A DNA stretch of 60,255 bases, taken from Candidatus Bathyarchaeia archaeon (GTDB lineage Archaea > Thermoproteota > Bathyarchaeia > Bathyarchaeales > DTEX01). The DNA is taken from contig JAVZNR010000010.1 in NCBI GenBank assembly GCA_038882715.1, forward strand, positions 1 through 60,255, in the 5' to 3' direction. A program made the translations under genes and the position numbers. The notes beneath the pieces are model-generated. The model did not search any database and was not told the origin of the DNA. It was given only the letters and a program-made list of their open reading frames with translations. Numbering within the stretch: position 1 is the first letter of the stretch; each line of letters begins with the position of its first letter. Shown one piece after another: positions 17,718 to 25,825 of the stretch.

Positions 17718-17742
17718 TTAAGCGCTTAAGCTGAATATATAT
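17718..17742 (-). promoter_or_regulatory. Promoter and possible operator of the acd operon
   Basis: On the minus strand an ATATATAT core (17735-17742) lies about 60 bases before the acd ATG. Just downstream is a perfect 12-bp palindrome TTAAGCGCTTAA (17718-17729), placed where the transcription start would fall. A regulator bound there would block or modulate initiation. Called by eye. Confidence 0.4.
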
Positions 17743-17833
17743 CTAGCTCTTAAAGTATAAGGCGCATTTATCTTAAATGAAAATTTTATTCGATTTTTAG
17801 GGGGTTAAAAAGCTAATATTATATCCGACTTCT

Positions 17834-18439
17834 CTATTCTCCGTTTCTAAAATCTGCGAGTATTTTCTCCTTAACCATGTCAAAATGCTCAGGTAGTTTT
17901 TGCGGCGGAAGGTTCCTGCTCAGGTACTCTGAGAAGTATTTTGTGTATTTTTCCATGCTTTCTGAAGCCAGCATCTCCGCGTACTTCGCTATGTGTTCAC
18001 CGCGTATTCTAGACTCATCTGGCAGTATGGATTCATCATGTGGAACTTCTATCCCCGCATCCACGAATCCCTTCATTGTTGCAAATACGGCTGCACCCCT
18101 TGAAGGTGTATGTAAACCTATATCTAATACGGCTTCCCTAACACCTTTCTTAGCAGCCTTTAGGCCGCACAGCATCCCGGTCAAATATGCTGCCGGAAGA
18201 TTGTTTAAGTCTCCAAGCCAATTATACTTCTTCCTCAACTCGCGGGAGTGCGCTGACGCTATAACCACATCTCCTATAACCGTTGCCCTCACAAGCTGAG
18301 CTATTATGTTTCTATTGGTTTTTCTGACGATAAGCCTAGGTAAACCTGAAAGTATAAGCTTTTTTCTAAGCCTGTAGTCTGTTTTACCCTCTCTACGCCT
18401 CCTGAACGGAACGCTATACGAGGGCCCTTCAGCCATCAT
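17834..18439 (-). CDS. rpl18: Ribosomal protein uL18
   Basis: This 201-residue 5S rRNA-binding protein has the archaeal uL18 core GLPRLIVRKTNRNIIAQLV near residue 32 and GRxxxA-type residues in the middle. The ATG start overlaps the eL19 stop. It is the last ribosomal gene of the operon here; the usual next genes (uS5, uL30, uL15, secY) do not follow, and the acd operon is next on the same strand. Confidence 0.96.
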   Translation of the reverse strand: MMAEGPSYSVPFRRRREGKTDYRLRKKLILSGLPRLIVRKTNRNIIAQLVRATVIGDVVIASAHSRELRKKYNWLGDLNNLPAAYLTGMLCGLKAAKKGVREAVLDIGLHTPSRGAAVFATMKGFVDAGIEVPHDESILPDESRIRGEHIAKYAEMLASESMEKYTKYFSEYLSRNLPPQKLPEHFDMVKEKILADFRNGE

Positions 18440-18888
18440 CGCTTCCTCCTTAAACCATGCGCCTCAATATAACGGTGCAAGTCCGCAGTTGACTTAAAGG
18501 CGCCCGCCTTAGCCTTAAGATATAGCTGCCTGTAAACTCTAACAGATATAACGTGCTTCTCCTTAAGTTCACGAAGCCTCCTTCTTAAAGACCTGATCCT
18601 CTCAACCCAATCCTTCTGATGGCTAACTCTAGCGCTCATGGCACCGCTTCTGCTCCCCATTCCCCTACGCCTACCCTTCCTCTTCTTCTCGTGAGCGATG
18701 CGCGCTCTGGCGCGGCTAACCCCTCTATCCTTCAGTTTCCTTATGACGCCCTCATGTATCAGCCTTTTAATATCTTCCCTAGTTATTGCGGCTTCAACAT
18801 TCTCAATTTTTTCGGGATCTATCCAAACTCTATCCTCACCGACGCCTAGAATTTCCGCAGCCATCCTGCGCTGGCTCTTTAAACTCAA
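18436..18888 (-). CDS. rpl19e: Ribosomal protein eL19
   Basis: This basic protein of about 150 residues has the eL19 signature QRRMAAEILGVGEDRVWIDP at the N-terminus and a long Arg/Lys-rich helix. I use the TTG at 18888, seven bases after a near-perfect GGAGGTG; the TTG at 18894 would be too close to that site. It lies between eL32 and uL18 with a four-base overlap to the latter. Confidence 0.95.
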   Translation of the reverse strand: MSLKSQRRMAAEILGVGEDRVWIDPEKIENVEAAITREDIKRLIHEGVIRKLKDRGVSRARARIAHEKKRKGRRRGMGSRSGAMSARVSHQKDWVERIRSLRRRLRELKEKHVISVRVYRQLYLKAKAGAFKSTADLHRYIEAHGLRRKR

Positions 18889-18913
18889 TTTCAAACACCT
18901 CCATGTATAGCGG

Positions 18914-19360
18914 TTATTTCTGGCTGGTCTCCGCGGTTTCCTCCTTTCTTTCCTCTATGGGTACACCCGGATTTAAAACGTGGATGCCCATCTCCTTCGC
19001 ACCTCTAAGTATTTCAGCCCTCTTTTTAGCGCCAACGGTATGAGCTATCCTTGCGGCTTCAGTTTCAGGATTTATTTTACTTAAATCATTAACGTTATAG
19101 ACGATAACTTCCCTATAAGCTGATGGATGCAAACCTTTGGCAGCCTTCGGGCCACCGTAACCAATTTTAACTTTAGCCGGCCATCCCTTAACTTCTTTAC
19201 GCATCTTGCTGTCTATGCCTTTTGGCTTCCTCCAGCTCTCGTCGACGCGGCCGTATCGCCAGCTCTCTTGCCTGATAAAATCTGGCTTCTTCCTCTTTAT
19301 TTTCTCCCTTAACTCAACGCTATCCTTCAGCTTTTCTAGGCCTTCGCTTCTTGCCGTCAA
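18914..19360 (-). CDS. rpl32e: Ribosomal protein eL32
   Basis: This 148-residue protein contains the eL32 core KKPDFIRQESWRYGRVDESWRKPKG near residues 24-48 and GYGGPKAAKGLHPS near residue 68. The C-terminus is an acidic tail (EERKEETAETSQK). The TTG start overlaps the uL6 stop by four bases. Confidence 0.95.
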   Translation of the reverse strand: MTARSEGLEKLKDSVELREKIKRKKPDFIRQESWRYGRVDESWRKPKGIDSKMRKEVKGWPAKVKIGYGGPKAAKGLHPSAYREVIVYNVNDLSKINPETEAARIAHTVGAKKRAEILRGAKEMGIHVLNPGVPIEERKEETAETSQK

Positions 19361-19923
19361 GCAACTAAACCCTCCAGCCTCTCATAAACATATATGCCGT
19401 CTAAAAATCTACGCGGGTCTCTATCTTTTATTCTTGTCGCCTGCTCTATGTTGGCAGCTGTTTGGCTAACCTCCTCCAGATTTATTCCCTGAACAATCAC
19501 ATCGTCTCCCTTAACAGTAACCTTAGCTTTACCAACTATCTTCGCAACCCTTGGGGTTCTCTCACCCATAAAGTTCTCTATTAAAACTTTGTCTCCGCTA
19601 ACCTTTACGGATACTGGAAAGTGAGCGTAGACAACTTTAAGTTTATAGGTGAAGCCCTTTGTTACGCCCCTAATCATATTTCTAATATGTGCGGCAACTG
19701 TTCCAACATGGGCTTTCTCCCTCCTTTTAGGCCAGAGGGCTGAGACCTCAACCTCATCTCCTACAACACTTATCGACACTGGATAGCCTGAAAAGTCTCT
19801 GGAGAGATGACCTAACGGCCCGCTTACTTCCACTAGCATCTTGTTTACGCTTACCTTAACCCCTTCTGGAATCTTAACTTTTCTAGTCTCCCTCTTAACC
19901 TCTTCAATCTCCTGTACCTGCAT
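19357..19923 (-). CDS. rpl6: Ribosomal protein uL6
   Basis: This 188-residue large-subunit protein has two uL6 alpha/beta repeats; VEVSGPLGHLSRDF near residue 31 and the HIRNMIRGVTKGFTYKLKVVYAHFP region near residue 78 are diagnostic. It lies between uS8 and eL32 in the standard archaeal order. Confidence 0.96.
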   Translation of the reverse strand: MQVQEIEEVKRETRKVKIPEGVKVSVNKMLVEVSGPLGHLSRDFSGYPVSISVVGDEVEVSALWPKRREKAHVGTVAAHIRNMIRGVTKGFTYKLKVVYAHFPVSVKVSGDKVLIENFMGERTPRVAKIVGKAKVTVKGDDVIVQGINLEEVSQTAANIEQATRIKDRDPRRFLDGIYVYERLEGLVA

Positions 19924-19938
19924 CCCAATCCACCCATC

Positions 19939-20328
19939 TCAGTAAACGTAAGCTAAAAGTTTTCCTCCGATACCCTTTTTCCTCACCTCTAGATGGGACA
20001 TGACGCCCTCCGGCGTAGAAACCACCAAAATCCCAATATCCCTAGCAGGGAGATAATTTTTCTCCCACTTCTCAATATCTTTAACCTTAAAAGAGTATCT
20101 GGGCCTTATGGCTCCACACTTATTTATCCTGCCTAAAAGCTGAACCCTAAACTTCCCGGTTCTACCATCATCAATAAACTCAAACTCGCCAATGTAGCCA
20201 TGCATCTGCATAACCCTGAGAACATTACCCAGTAGCTTAGAAGCTGGCATTATATAGCATTCCTTTTTTCGCCTCAACTCATTATTGTAAATCGTGGTTA
20301 AGCCATTCGCTATAGTATCCATGTTCAT
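19939..20328 (-). CDS. rps8: Ribosomal protein uS8
   Basis: This 129-residue small-subunit protein has the N-terminal [14 protein letters not shown] segment and the C-terminal uS8 motif [27 protein letters not shown]. The start is ATG 20328 or the in-frame ATG two codons later. It sits ten bases after uS14. Confidence 0.96.
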   Translation of the reverse strand: MNMDTIANGLTTIYNNELRRKKECYIMPASKLLGNVLRVMQMHGYIGEFEFIDDGRTGKFRVQLLGRINKCGAIRPRYSFKVKDIEKWEKNYLPARDIGILVVSTPEGVMSHLEVRKKGIGGKLLAYVY

Positions 20329-20340
20329 TCACGCTCACCT

Positions 20341-20505
20341 CTAATTATACTTCTTGAAGCCTAGCTTTTCAGCCACCTCTCTAAAACATTGGCGGCAGAG
20401 CATTAAACCATACTTTCTTATAATTGGCCCGTAGGATCCGCATCTCCTACACGGCCTGCTACCCTTACCAATTTTCCTTACTTTCCTCTGATTTTTCTCG
20501 CTCAT
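20341..20505 (-). CDS. rps14: Ribosomal protein uS14 (zinc-ribbon form)
   Basis: This 54-residue gene is easy to miss by length. It translates to a basic N-terminus, then [22 protein letters not shown], with the two CxxC pairs of the zinc-binding uS14, and ends KLGFKKYN. Its ATG overlaps the uL5 stop by four bases (ATGA). It occupies the expected position between uL5 and uS8. Confidence 0.95.
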   Translation of the reverse strand: MSEKNQRKVRKIGKGSRPCRRCGSYGPIIRKYGLMLCRQCFREVAEKLGFKKYN

Positions 20506-21092
20506 TCTTTACGCTTCCCCCTCTTTTTCACCTTCTTCTCTTCCGTCAATTCAACGCCGAACTCCTCTTTCATGAACGCCATGGCTTCCTCAGCTGTTAC
20601 CCTATGTTTTGCACCAACTTTGGATCTTGCACGCCTCCTATATTTAACTCTATAGCCGGGCCTGCATAAAGATACACATATGTCCATACCTATTATGCCG
20701 AGCTCCGGAGAATACTTTGTTCCAGGTATATCGATATGTTCGCTTATGCCGAACGCGAAGTTTCCAAAATTGTCAAATGAGCTTACCGGAATCCTATTGT
20801 CGACAGCCTCCAAAACTCTCTTCAGAAATTCCACGGCTTTCTCCCCCCTCAGAGTTACTAGACATGCTATTGGCTCCTTTCGCCTTATACCGAAATCCCT
20901 AATGGTCTTCTTAGCTCTCCTAAAACATGGCTTCTGACCGGTTAATTCCTCAAGCAACTTCATGGCTTTCTCCAGCGGTTCACCGGACTTTCCAACACAG
21001 CAATTAACAACAACCTTCTCAATTCTGGGTTTAAGCATAGGGTTCTCTTGCCACTTAACCTTAAAGTTCTCGTTCTGCTCAGCTGCTAGCAT
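20502..21092 (-). CDS. rpl5: Ribosomal protein uL5
   Basis: This 196-residue protein binds 5S rRNA. Diagnostic segments are [22 protein letters not shown] near residue 22 and the [17 protein letters not shown] region near residue 122. The C-terminus is very Lys/Arg rich ([11 protein letters not shown]). The start overlaps the end of eS4 by 14 bases. Confidence 0.96.
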   Translation of the reverse strand: MLAAEQNENFKVKWQENPMLKPRIEKVVVNCCVGKSGEPLEKAMKLLEELTGQKPCFRRAKKTIRDFGIRRKEPIACLVTLRGEKAVEFLKRVLEAVDNRIPVSSFDNFGNFAFGISEHIDIPGTKYSPELGIIGMDICVSLCRPGYRVKYRRRARSKVGAKHRVTAEEAMAFMKEEFGVELTEEKKVKKRGKRKE

Positions 21093-21864
21093 ACGCCTCT
21101 TCCTCCACCTCTTCGCTTGGCAATGATATTTTTGCCTCTCTGTCGCCTATGACGAACAAGTAATCTAAAACTGTGGAGTAAACGCCTCCTTTATTATCCT
21201 CTATCGTCACGAGACTTTTACGCTTCTTTTGCCCCCTAATTTCCTCAATAGATTTAATAACCCCGTATTTCCCTATGTTTTCCCCATCTATAATTATGCC
21301 CATCATGCCTTCTTCTAGCCTTAAATGCTCAAGGATCTCTTGGTTGGGCAGCCCTATTCTCAATGTATCAAGAGTTCTATAAGCATTCCCAGCGGGCTTG
21401 CTCGGATCCTCACTGCGTATCAATATGTTTCTTCCATCATGAAGATTAAGTTGAATATGCCCGCCATCAACGGTTGTCTTATCCTCAATCCTGCAGATCT
21501 TATAGCTCGCCTCTTCAAAACCTATTTTATGAAGAATTAAACCCTTTCTAGACGGAAGAACCCTATAATAAGCTTTAATCTCAGGGATCGAGACAACATC
21601 CATTAATCCAACGGGAAAATGCTCATCACACCTAACCTTTCCGTCAACTAGAACTCTCCCCTGAGCAATAATCTTCTTCGCTTCCCTCATTGTCTCAGCT
21701 AAACCTAAAAGATCCCTAATAATTATTCCTAGAGGGATGCAGCGCTCAATAGGGTGAGGGCCTGGGCTAGGTTTAACGGCCCAAACATACTTCTTCCTAT
21801 GTATGGGCCAGAATGCCGGGGTTGCTTCCCGCTTAAGATGCCTGCTTCCACCCATCTTACCCAT
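21079..21864 (-). CDS. rps4e: Ribosomal protein eS4
   Basis: This 261-residue protein has the eS4 N-terminus (GGSRHLKREATPAFWPIHRK), an S4-type RNA-binding domain around residues 43-100 and a central KOW-containing domain, with the C-terminal acidic tail [12 protein letters not shown]. It lies two bases after uL24. Confidence 0.95.
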   Translation of the reverse strand: MGKMGGSRHLKREATPAFWPIHRKKYVWAVKPSPGPHPIERCIPLGIIIRDLLGLAETMREAKKIIAQGRVLVDGKVRCDEHFPVGLMDVVSIPEIKAYYRVLPSRKGLILHKIGFEEASYKICRIEDKTTVDGGHIQLNLHDGRNILIRSEDPSKPAGNAYRTLDTLRIGLPNQEILEHLRLEEGMMGIIIDGENIGKYGVIKSIEEIRGQKKRKSLVTIEDNKGGVYSTVLDYLFVIGDREAKISLPSEEVEEEAYASS

Positions 21865-21866
21865 CT

Positions 21867-22286
21867 TTACACACCTTTAACCTCGCTTACAGGCGTTTCC
21901 TCAGGCTTTTTAGCTTCCTCAATAAAGCCTCTCCTCTCTAATATTCTTTTCCTAAACTTATCGTCTAGATTCAAGCGTATAATCTCAACGTTAGATGGAT
22001 GGATCGGAGCGAAGATGGTTGTTCCATCGGCTTTCTGACGGGTTATACCCTCAATAAATATATGATACTTTTTTCTATCAACCCTCACAACTTTCCCCTC
22101 AACCCCTTTATAGTCCCCTCTAAGAACTCTAACAGTGTCCCCCTTCCTAATTGGAAGAGACCTTGTGCCATACGTTTCTCTGAGATCGCTTGATAGGTGA
22201 GCCGAAAGGATTTTTCCACGGATATGGTTGGGCGCTTGAAAAAGCCTTTTCCTCTGCTTACCCGGCTTAATCGTTTTACTCCTCAT
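21867..22286 (-). CDS. rpl24: Ribosomal protein uL24
   Basis: This 139-residue protein has the archaeal uL24 start ([21 protein letters not shown]) and a KOW motif [20 protein letters not shown] near residues 47-66. It lies eleven bases after uL14. Confidence 0.95.
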   Translation of the reverse strand: MRSKTIKPGKQRKRLFQAPNHIRGKILSAHLSSDLRETYGTRSLPIRKGDTVRVLRGDYKGVEGKVVRVDRKKYHIFIEGITRQKADGTTIFAPIHPSNVEIIRLNLDDKFRKRILERRGFIEEAKKPEETPVSEVKGV

Positions 22287-22297
22287 TAATAATCCCC

Positions 22298-22738
22298 CTA
22301 TATTATTATGCTCGCCGCGCTAGCTATCCTCGGCCACCTTTCCGCAGCCTCTCTAGCCACCGGGCCGCGGATCTCCGACCCACGCATCTCACCTTCAGGC
22401 GTTATAATAACCGCGGCGTTATCCTCGAACTGAACCCATATTCCCTCTGGGCGCCTGTAAGGCTTCCTTTGCCTAACTATCACGGCATGGAATATTTTTT
22501 TACGCATGTCCGGAGTGCCCTTTCTAACGGAAACCACCACAATGTCTCCTACAGCGGCAGCCGGGGCTCTTCTATGTCTTCCCTTATATCCGATGACTTG
22601 AACTAACCTGAGCTCCTTGGCTCCAGAATTATCAGTGCACTTGATTATTGAGCCTGCATTTATCCCCTTACTTATCCTAGTTTTAGGTTTTCCAACACCT
22701 TTAGCCTGTAAGCCTCTGGTTTTAGCTTTTGCCGCCAT
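22298..22738 (-). CDS. rpl14: Ribosomal protein uL14
   Basis: This 146-residue protein carries the uL14 core [22 protein letters not shown] near residue 30 and [14 protein letters not shown]. The N-terminal extension (about 20 residues rich in Lys and Gly) is archaeal. It lies one base after uS17. Confidence 0.96.
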   Translation of the reverse strand: MAAKAKTRGLQAKGVGKPKTRISKGINAGSIIKCTDNSGAKELRLVQVIGYKGRHRRAPAAAVGDIVVVSVRKGTPDMRKKIFHAVIVRQRKPYRRPEGIWVQFEDNAAVIITPEGEMRGSEIRGPVAREAAERWPRIASAASIII

Positions 22739-22739
22739 T

Positions 22740-23066
22740 CTAAGTCACCTCTTTCTGACCTATTTTCTCCACCACAACGAATGAGACTGTCTTGCTTATT
22801 GGTCTGCATTCGGCTATTCTCACAACATCGTTTTCCGTCGCATTTATGCATGGAGGGTTGTGGGCCGGTATCCGGTTTTGTCTCCGCTCATAGCGCTTAA
22901 ATTTCGGCACATAATACACGTAGTCTCGTCTAACTATAACCGTTTTCTCCATTTTGGCGCTGACAACAACACCCTCAAGTATCCTACCCCTAATCTTAAG
23001 CGAGCCGTGGAATGGGCAGTTTTCATCATCGCATGTCTTCTCAGGAGGCTTAATAGTGTACGACAT
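22740..23066 (-). CDS. rps17: Ribosomal protein uS17
   Basis: This protein of about 108 residues has the archaeal uS17 start PPEKTCDDENCPFHGSLKIRG and VVSAKMEKTVIVRRDYV near residue 34. The ATG at 23066 overlaps the Rpp29 stop as TGATG; the frame extends two codons upstream (TTG 23072). A CxxxxC near residue 11 may bind a metal. Confidence 0.95.
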   Translation of the reverse strand: MSYTIKPPEKTCDDENCPFHGSLKIRGRILEGVVVSAKMEKTVIVRRDYVYYVPKFKRYERRQNRIPAHNPPCINATENDVVRIAECRPISKTVSFVVVEKIGQKEVT

Positions 23067-23350
23067 CACCAACGTCTCCTAACTATTTTCTTAACCCTAT
23101 CTTCAGGCCGTCCAATTAAAACTTTACCATCAATCTCGATAACAGTCTTATCAGGTAAGGTAAAGTGAAAGATGCAATTCTCCTTAATTAAAATCTTTTC
23201 CTCATTATTTTTGCAGAGGATTTTAAACGTGTTTTTGGTTTCATCAATCACTTTGCCGCGTAAACCAACATAAGAAGGATTTGTGCTCTTAACGACTCTA
23301 ACATTCAAACCAATAAACTCGTCTTGAAGTATGTGAGATAAATCCCTCAT
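23066..23350 (-). CDS. rnp1: RNase P protein component 1 (Rpp29/Pop4)
   Basis: This 94-residue protein belongs to the archaeal Rpp29 family, which assists RNase P RNA in 5' maturation of tRNA. It shows the Sm-like barrel residues FIGLNVRVVKSTNPSYVGLRGKVIDETKNT near 12-41 and RPEDRVKKIVRRRW at the end. It lies between uL29 and uS17, the common archaeal location. The start overlaps uL29's stop by four bases. The eIF1/SUI1 gene often found next to it is absent here. Confidence 0.92.
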   Translation of the reverse strand: MRDLSHILQDEFIGLNVRVVKSTNPSYVGLRGKVIDETKNTFKILCKNNEEKILIKENCIFHFTLPDKTVIEIDGKVLIGRPEDRVKKIVRRRW

Positions 23351-23556
23351 TTAGATCCTCTATCCTCCTCATTGTTGACAGTTAATATGCGAGCTATTGT
23401 CCGCTTAATCTCCCTAATTCTAGCCGGCTTTTCAATAGCCCCACCAGCCTTAACCATGGTCCTCAACCTAGCCAGCTCAGCGCGCAGCTCATTTAGCCTC
23501 CTTTCGCGCTCCTCACGGGTCATGCGCCTAATCTCTTTGACTCTGAGAATCGCCAT
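23347..23556 (-). CDS. rpl29: Ribosomal protein uL29
   Basis: This 69-residue helical protein contains RMTREERERRLNELRAELARLRT and the C-terminal REIKRTIARILTVNNE segment typical of uL29. It lies five bases after uS3. Confidence 0.95.
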   Translation of the reverse strand: MAILRVKEIRRMTREERERRLNELRAELARLRTMVKAGGAIEKPARIREIKRTIARILTVNNEEDRGSK

Positions 23557-23561
23557 CTTAA

Positions 23562-24200
23562 TTATCCCCCTGACTTGGCTACGTCGGCTTCGCCTTCAGC
23601 GGCAGTTTCCTCAATAAGCTCCACTTCATCTGGGAATTTTGCTTCCGGTGAAACTATGGTGACCTGAACCCCGAATATTCCGGGCTTCAAATAAACATGT
23701 GTGACGGCTCTTCTAACATATTTCATCGCCGGCTCCCCGCTCTTAGGTATATATCCATCCCTAAACTTCTCGGCTCTAGCCCTCTCAGTTCTAAGCTTGC
23801 CACTTATAGTTATCTCAGCGCCTAGAGCGCCGGCGCCCATTATCTGATTTAACGCCCAGAAGCCAACCCTCCTAAAGTGGATTCCACGCCTCAAGGCAGC
23901 AGCTATCCTAGATGCCATAACATGAGGATTCAGCTCCGGAACCTCTATTTCAGCAACCGATATCTGCGGGTTTGGAAGATTAAATTTCTCCTCCAAAATC
24001 TTAGCCAGATTCCTTATTGTTTCGCCTCCGCGCCCTATTATAAGCCCTGGGCGCACAGCGTATATGACCACGTTTGTGCCGAGGGGTGTCTTAGTTATAT
24101 TGACTCCGCCGTAACCCGCCCTCTCGAACTCTTTCCAAAGGAACTCGTCTATTTCGGCTTTTCTAATAGACTCGCTTATAAAATGCTTAACATAAGACAT
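23562..24200 (-). CDS. rps3: Ribosomal protein uS3
   Basis: This 212-residue protein has a KH domain with the GxxG-type loop VIYAVRPGLIIGRGGETIRNL near residues 46-66 and the uS3 C-terminal domain (AEITISGKLRTERARAEKFRDG). It ends with an acidic/alanine tail. It begins two bases after the uL22 stop. Confidence 0.96.
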   Translation of the reverse strand: MSYVKHFISESIRKAEIDEFLWKEFERAGYGGVNITKTPLGTNVVIYAVRPGLIIGRGGETIRNLAKILEEKFNLPNPQISVAEIEVPELNPHVMASRIAAALRRGIHFRRVGFWALNQIMGAGALGAEITISGKLRTERARAEKFRDGYIPKSGEPAMKYVRRAVTHVYLKPGIFGVQVTIVSPEAKFPDEVELIEETAAEGEADVAKSGG

Positions 24201-24202
24201 GC

Positions 24203-24667
24203 CTATCCCTCTTTCACTTGTTCAAGAACTATTTCAACATGGCATAGGGTCTCAAACTTCGGCGTGGCTCTGCCGAATGCCCGCGGAATATATCTCCTTA
24301 TTTTAGCGCCGGGATACGCTGACGCATGAATTATCTTAAGTTTCTCCACATCAAACCCCTTGTATTCGGCGTTCGCCTCAGCGTTCTCAAGAACCTCAAG
24401 TATCCTTGAGGCAGCCTTAACCGGGTATCTCCCAGCTCCGCTTAACCCCCTTCTATGCGGAAGCTTCTTCTTGTAGCGCCTATACGGGACAGCTTTCTTC
24501 TTCGCTATAACTTGGCTTAAGTATTCTTTTGCCTCATCGAGCATCATATCTTTTATCGCTGCGCAGATCTCTCTGGCAGCTTTAGGCGATATTCTAAGCT
24601 CTCTTCCGCTCGCCCTAACCATCGTATCCGGGTTGTAAACGGTTACTGAGTATCCCCACTCCGGCAA
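24203..24667 (-). CDS. rpl22: Ribosomal protein uL22
   Basis: This 154-residue protein has the uL22 pattern [21 protein letters not shown] near residue 18 and [34 protein letters not shown]. The start is TTG at 24667 with GGTGA seven bases upstream. It is first in the operon here: a TATA-like element lies 44 bases before it, and the usual upstream genes uS19, uL2, uL23, uL4, uL3 are absent. Confidence 0.95.
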   Translation of the reverse strand: MPEWGYSVTVYNPDTMVRASGRELRISPKAAREICAAIKDMMLDEAKEYLSQVIAKKKAVPYRRYKKKLPHRRGLSGAGRYPVKAASRILEVLENAEANAEYKGFDVEKLKIIHASAYPGAKIRRYIPRAFGRATPKFETLCHVEIVLEQVKEG

Positions 24668-24710
24668 ATATACTTCACCATGTTATTAGTGAAAGAGAAA
24701 ATGCAACAGT

Positions 24711-24720
24711 TATTTATAAG
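24711..24720 (-). promoter_or_regulatory. Promoter (TATA) of the ribosomal operon
   Basis: On the minus strand CTTATAAATA lies about 44 bases before the uL22 start codon, in an A/T-rich gap of 120 bases. This suggests the ribosomal operon starts at uL22. Confidence 0.5.
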
Positions 24721-24787
24721 AATTTTTCTCTTAACACCAAAATAAAACGCTTAGACCCTTTGGTGTCGGCGCCCTTCTTTCTCCTAT

Positions 24788-25072
24788 CTATCCGCCGCCG
24801 ATCACAGTCATAAGCGCCAGTGTGTCTCCATCCCTAAGGCTTATGCGTCCAATGTTCGCTAAGTTCACCGCGGAGCCGTTTAAGGTTATTAGTAGGGTTG
24901 GGTCTACGGGGTTTTCGCCTACACCGCTGATCAAATCCTTGATTGCCTTATGGGATTCAGCTATCTCTGCGAGCAGATCCTTGAGCGAAGCGCCCTCAGA
25001 TAGGTCATACTCTTCCTCGCCCTTACCAACCTTGTGTCTGGCGACACCTAGGTAAATAACTTTAACCCTCAT
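24788..25072 (-). CDS. MoaD/ThiS-family ubiquitin-like sulfur carrier
   Basis: This 94-residue beta-grasp protein ends in VIGGG, the diglycine terminus needed for adenylation and thiocarboxylation. The RDGDTLALMTVIGG segment is typical of MoaD/ThiS proteins and archaeal SAMPs. It may supply sulfur for molybdopterin or tRNA thiolation, or be conjugated to proteins. No MoaE or E1-like gene is in the window, so the pathway cannot be settled. ATG start at 25072. Confidence 0.88.
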   Translation of the reverse strand: MRVKVIYLGVARHKVGKGEEEYDLSEGASLKDLLAEIAESHKAIKDLISGVGENPVDPTLLITLNGSAVNLANIGRISLRDGDTLALMTVIGGG

Positions 25073-25246
25073 GAACCCTCAAAAAGGATATACGGGGTAA
25101 TTGATTTAAACTTTGCTAGTCTCTTAGGTTTTAAATTTTCCTTTTAGAATCCTTCTTCTGATTCTGAGGAAAAGTTAAAGGAAAATGTATATCATCTTTT
25201 TATATCCCGGTGAGATTAATTCTGTTGGTTATCTTAAGAGGTATAA

Positions 25247-25801
25247 GTGTTGTCCGGTGAGGTAAATATTGGCTCCAGTATCGATTACTCAGACTTCATG
25301 TTTGAGAATAGCCTAGTTACGGTTGTCGCCGTCAAGAGTTCGCCTAAAATTGACCTTGTGGGTTTTTCAGTTGGACCGTTTGAGGAGGGGCAGGAATACG
25401 AGGTTAGGCTCTGGGTTGCCAAAGAGCTTGAGAGGGATGGCGTAGTTAGAGTTAGGGAAGGCGAGTTGGATGCCGCTAAGCTTTATAAGATTCAGTGGAC
25501 TGAACGCATACAGTCTGTTGGGCAGCTGGCAACGCTTCCAGAAGACTTTTATCCTAGGCTCAGACGCTTAATTAATGATCTTAAGGCCGCTTCAAGGACA
25601 AGCCCTGAGAAAATGAGAGAATATGAGTATGTTCAAAACCTGGCGCAGGACATAGTTAACTGCAGGCTCAGGAAAATCGTATCATTAGCTTCTATTTCAA
25701 CGCAGGAGGGGCAGACCCCTAAAAACCTTACCCTTGAGGAGAAGAGCCTTTTCGATAGCATACGCCAGATCGTTAACGAATGGGTGTCGAAGATAATATA
25801 G
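25247..25801 (+). CDS. GINS complex subunit (Gins23-like)
   Basis: This 184-residue protein begins with a small beta domain (about residues 20-70) and continues into a helical domain (PEDFYPRLRRLINDL near residue 98; helices up to the C-terminus), the B-then-A order of archaeal Gins23. GINS joins MCM and Cdc45/RecJ in the replicative CMG helicase. The MCM gene begins 24 bases downstream, the same neighbourhood known for gins23-mcm in Sulfolobus. Sequence similarity alone would be weak; order and domain layout carry the call. GTG (25247) or TTG (25250) start. Confidence 0.8.
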   Translation: MLSGEVNIGSSIDYSDFMFENSLVTVVAVKSSPKIDLVGFSVGPFEEGQEYEVRLWVAKELERDGVVRVREGELDAAKLYKIQWTERIQSVGQLATLPEDFYPRLRRLINDLKAASRTSPEKMREYEYVQNLAQDIVNCRLRKIVSLASISTQEGQTPKNLTLEEKSLFDSIRQIVNEWVSKII

Positions 25802-25825
25802 CACCTCACATGGGGGTGTACGCTC

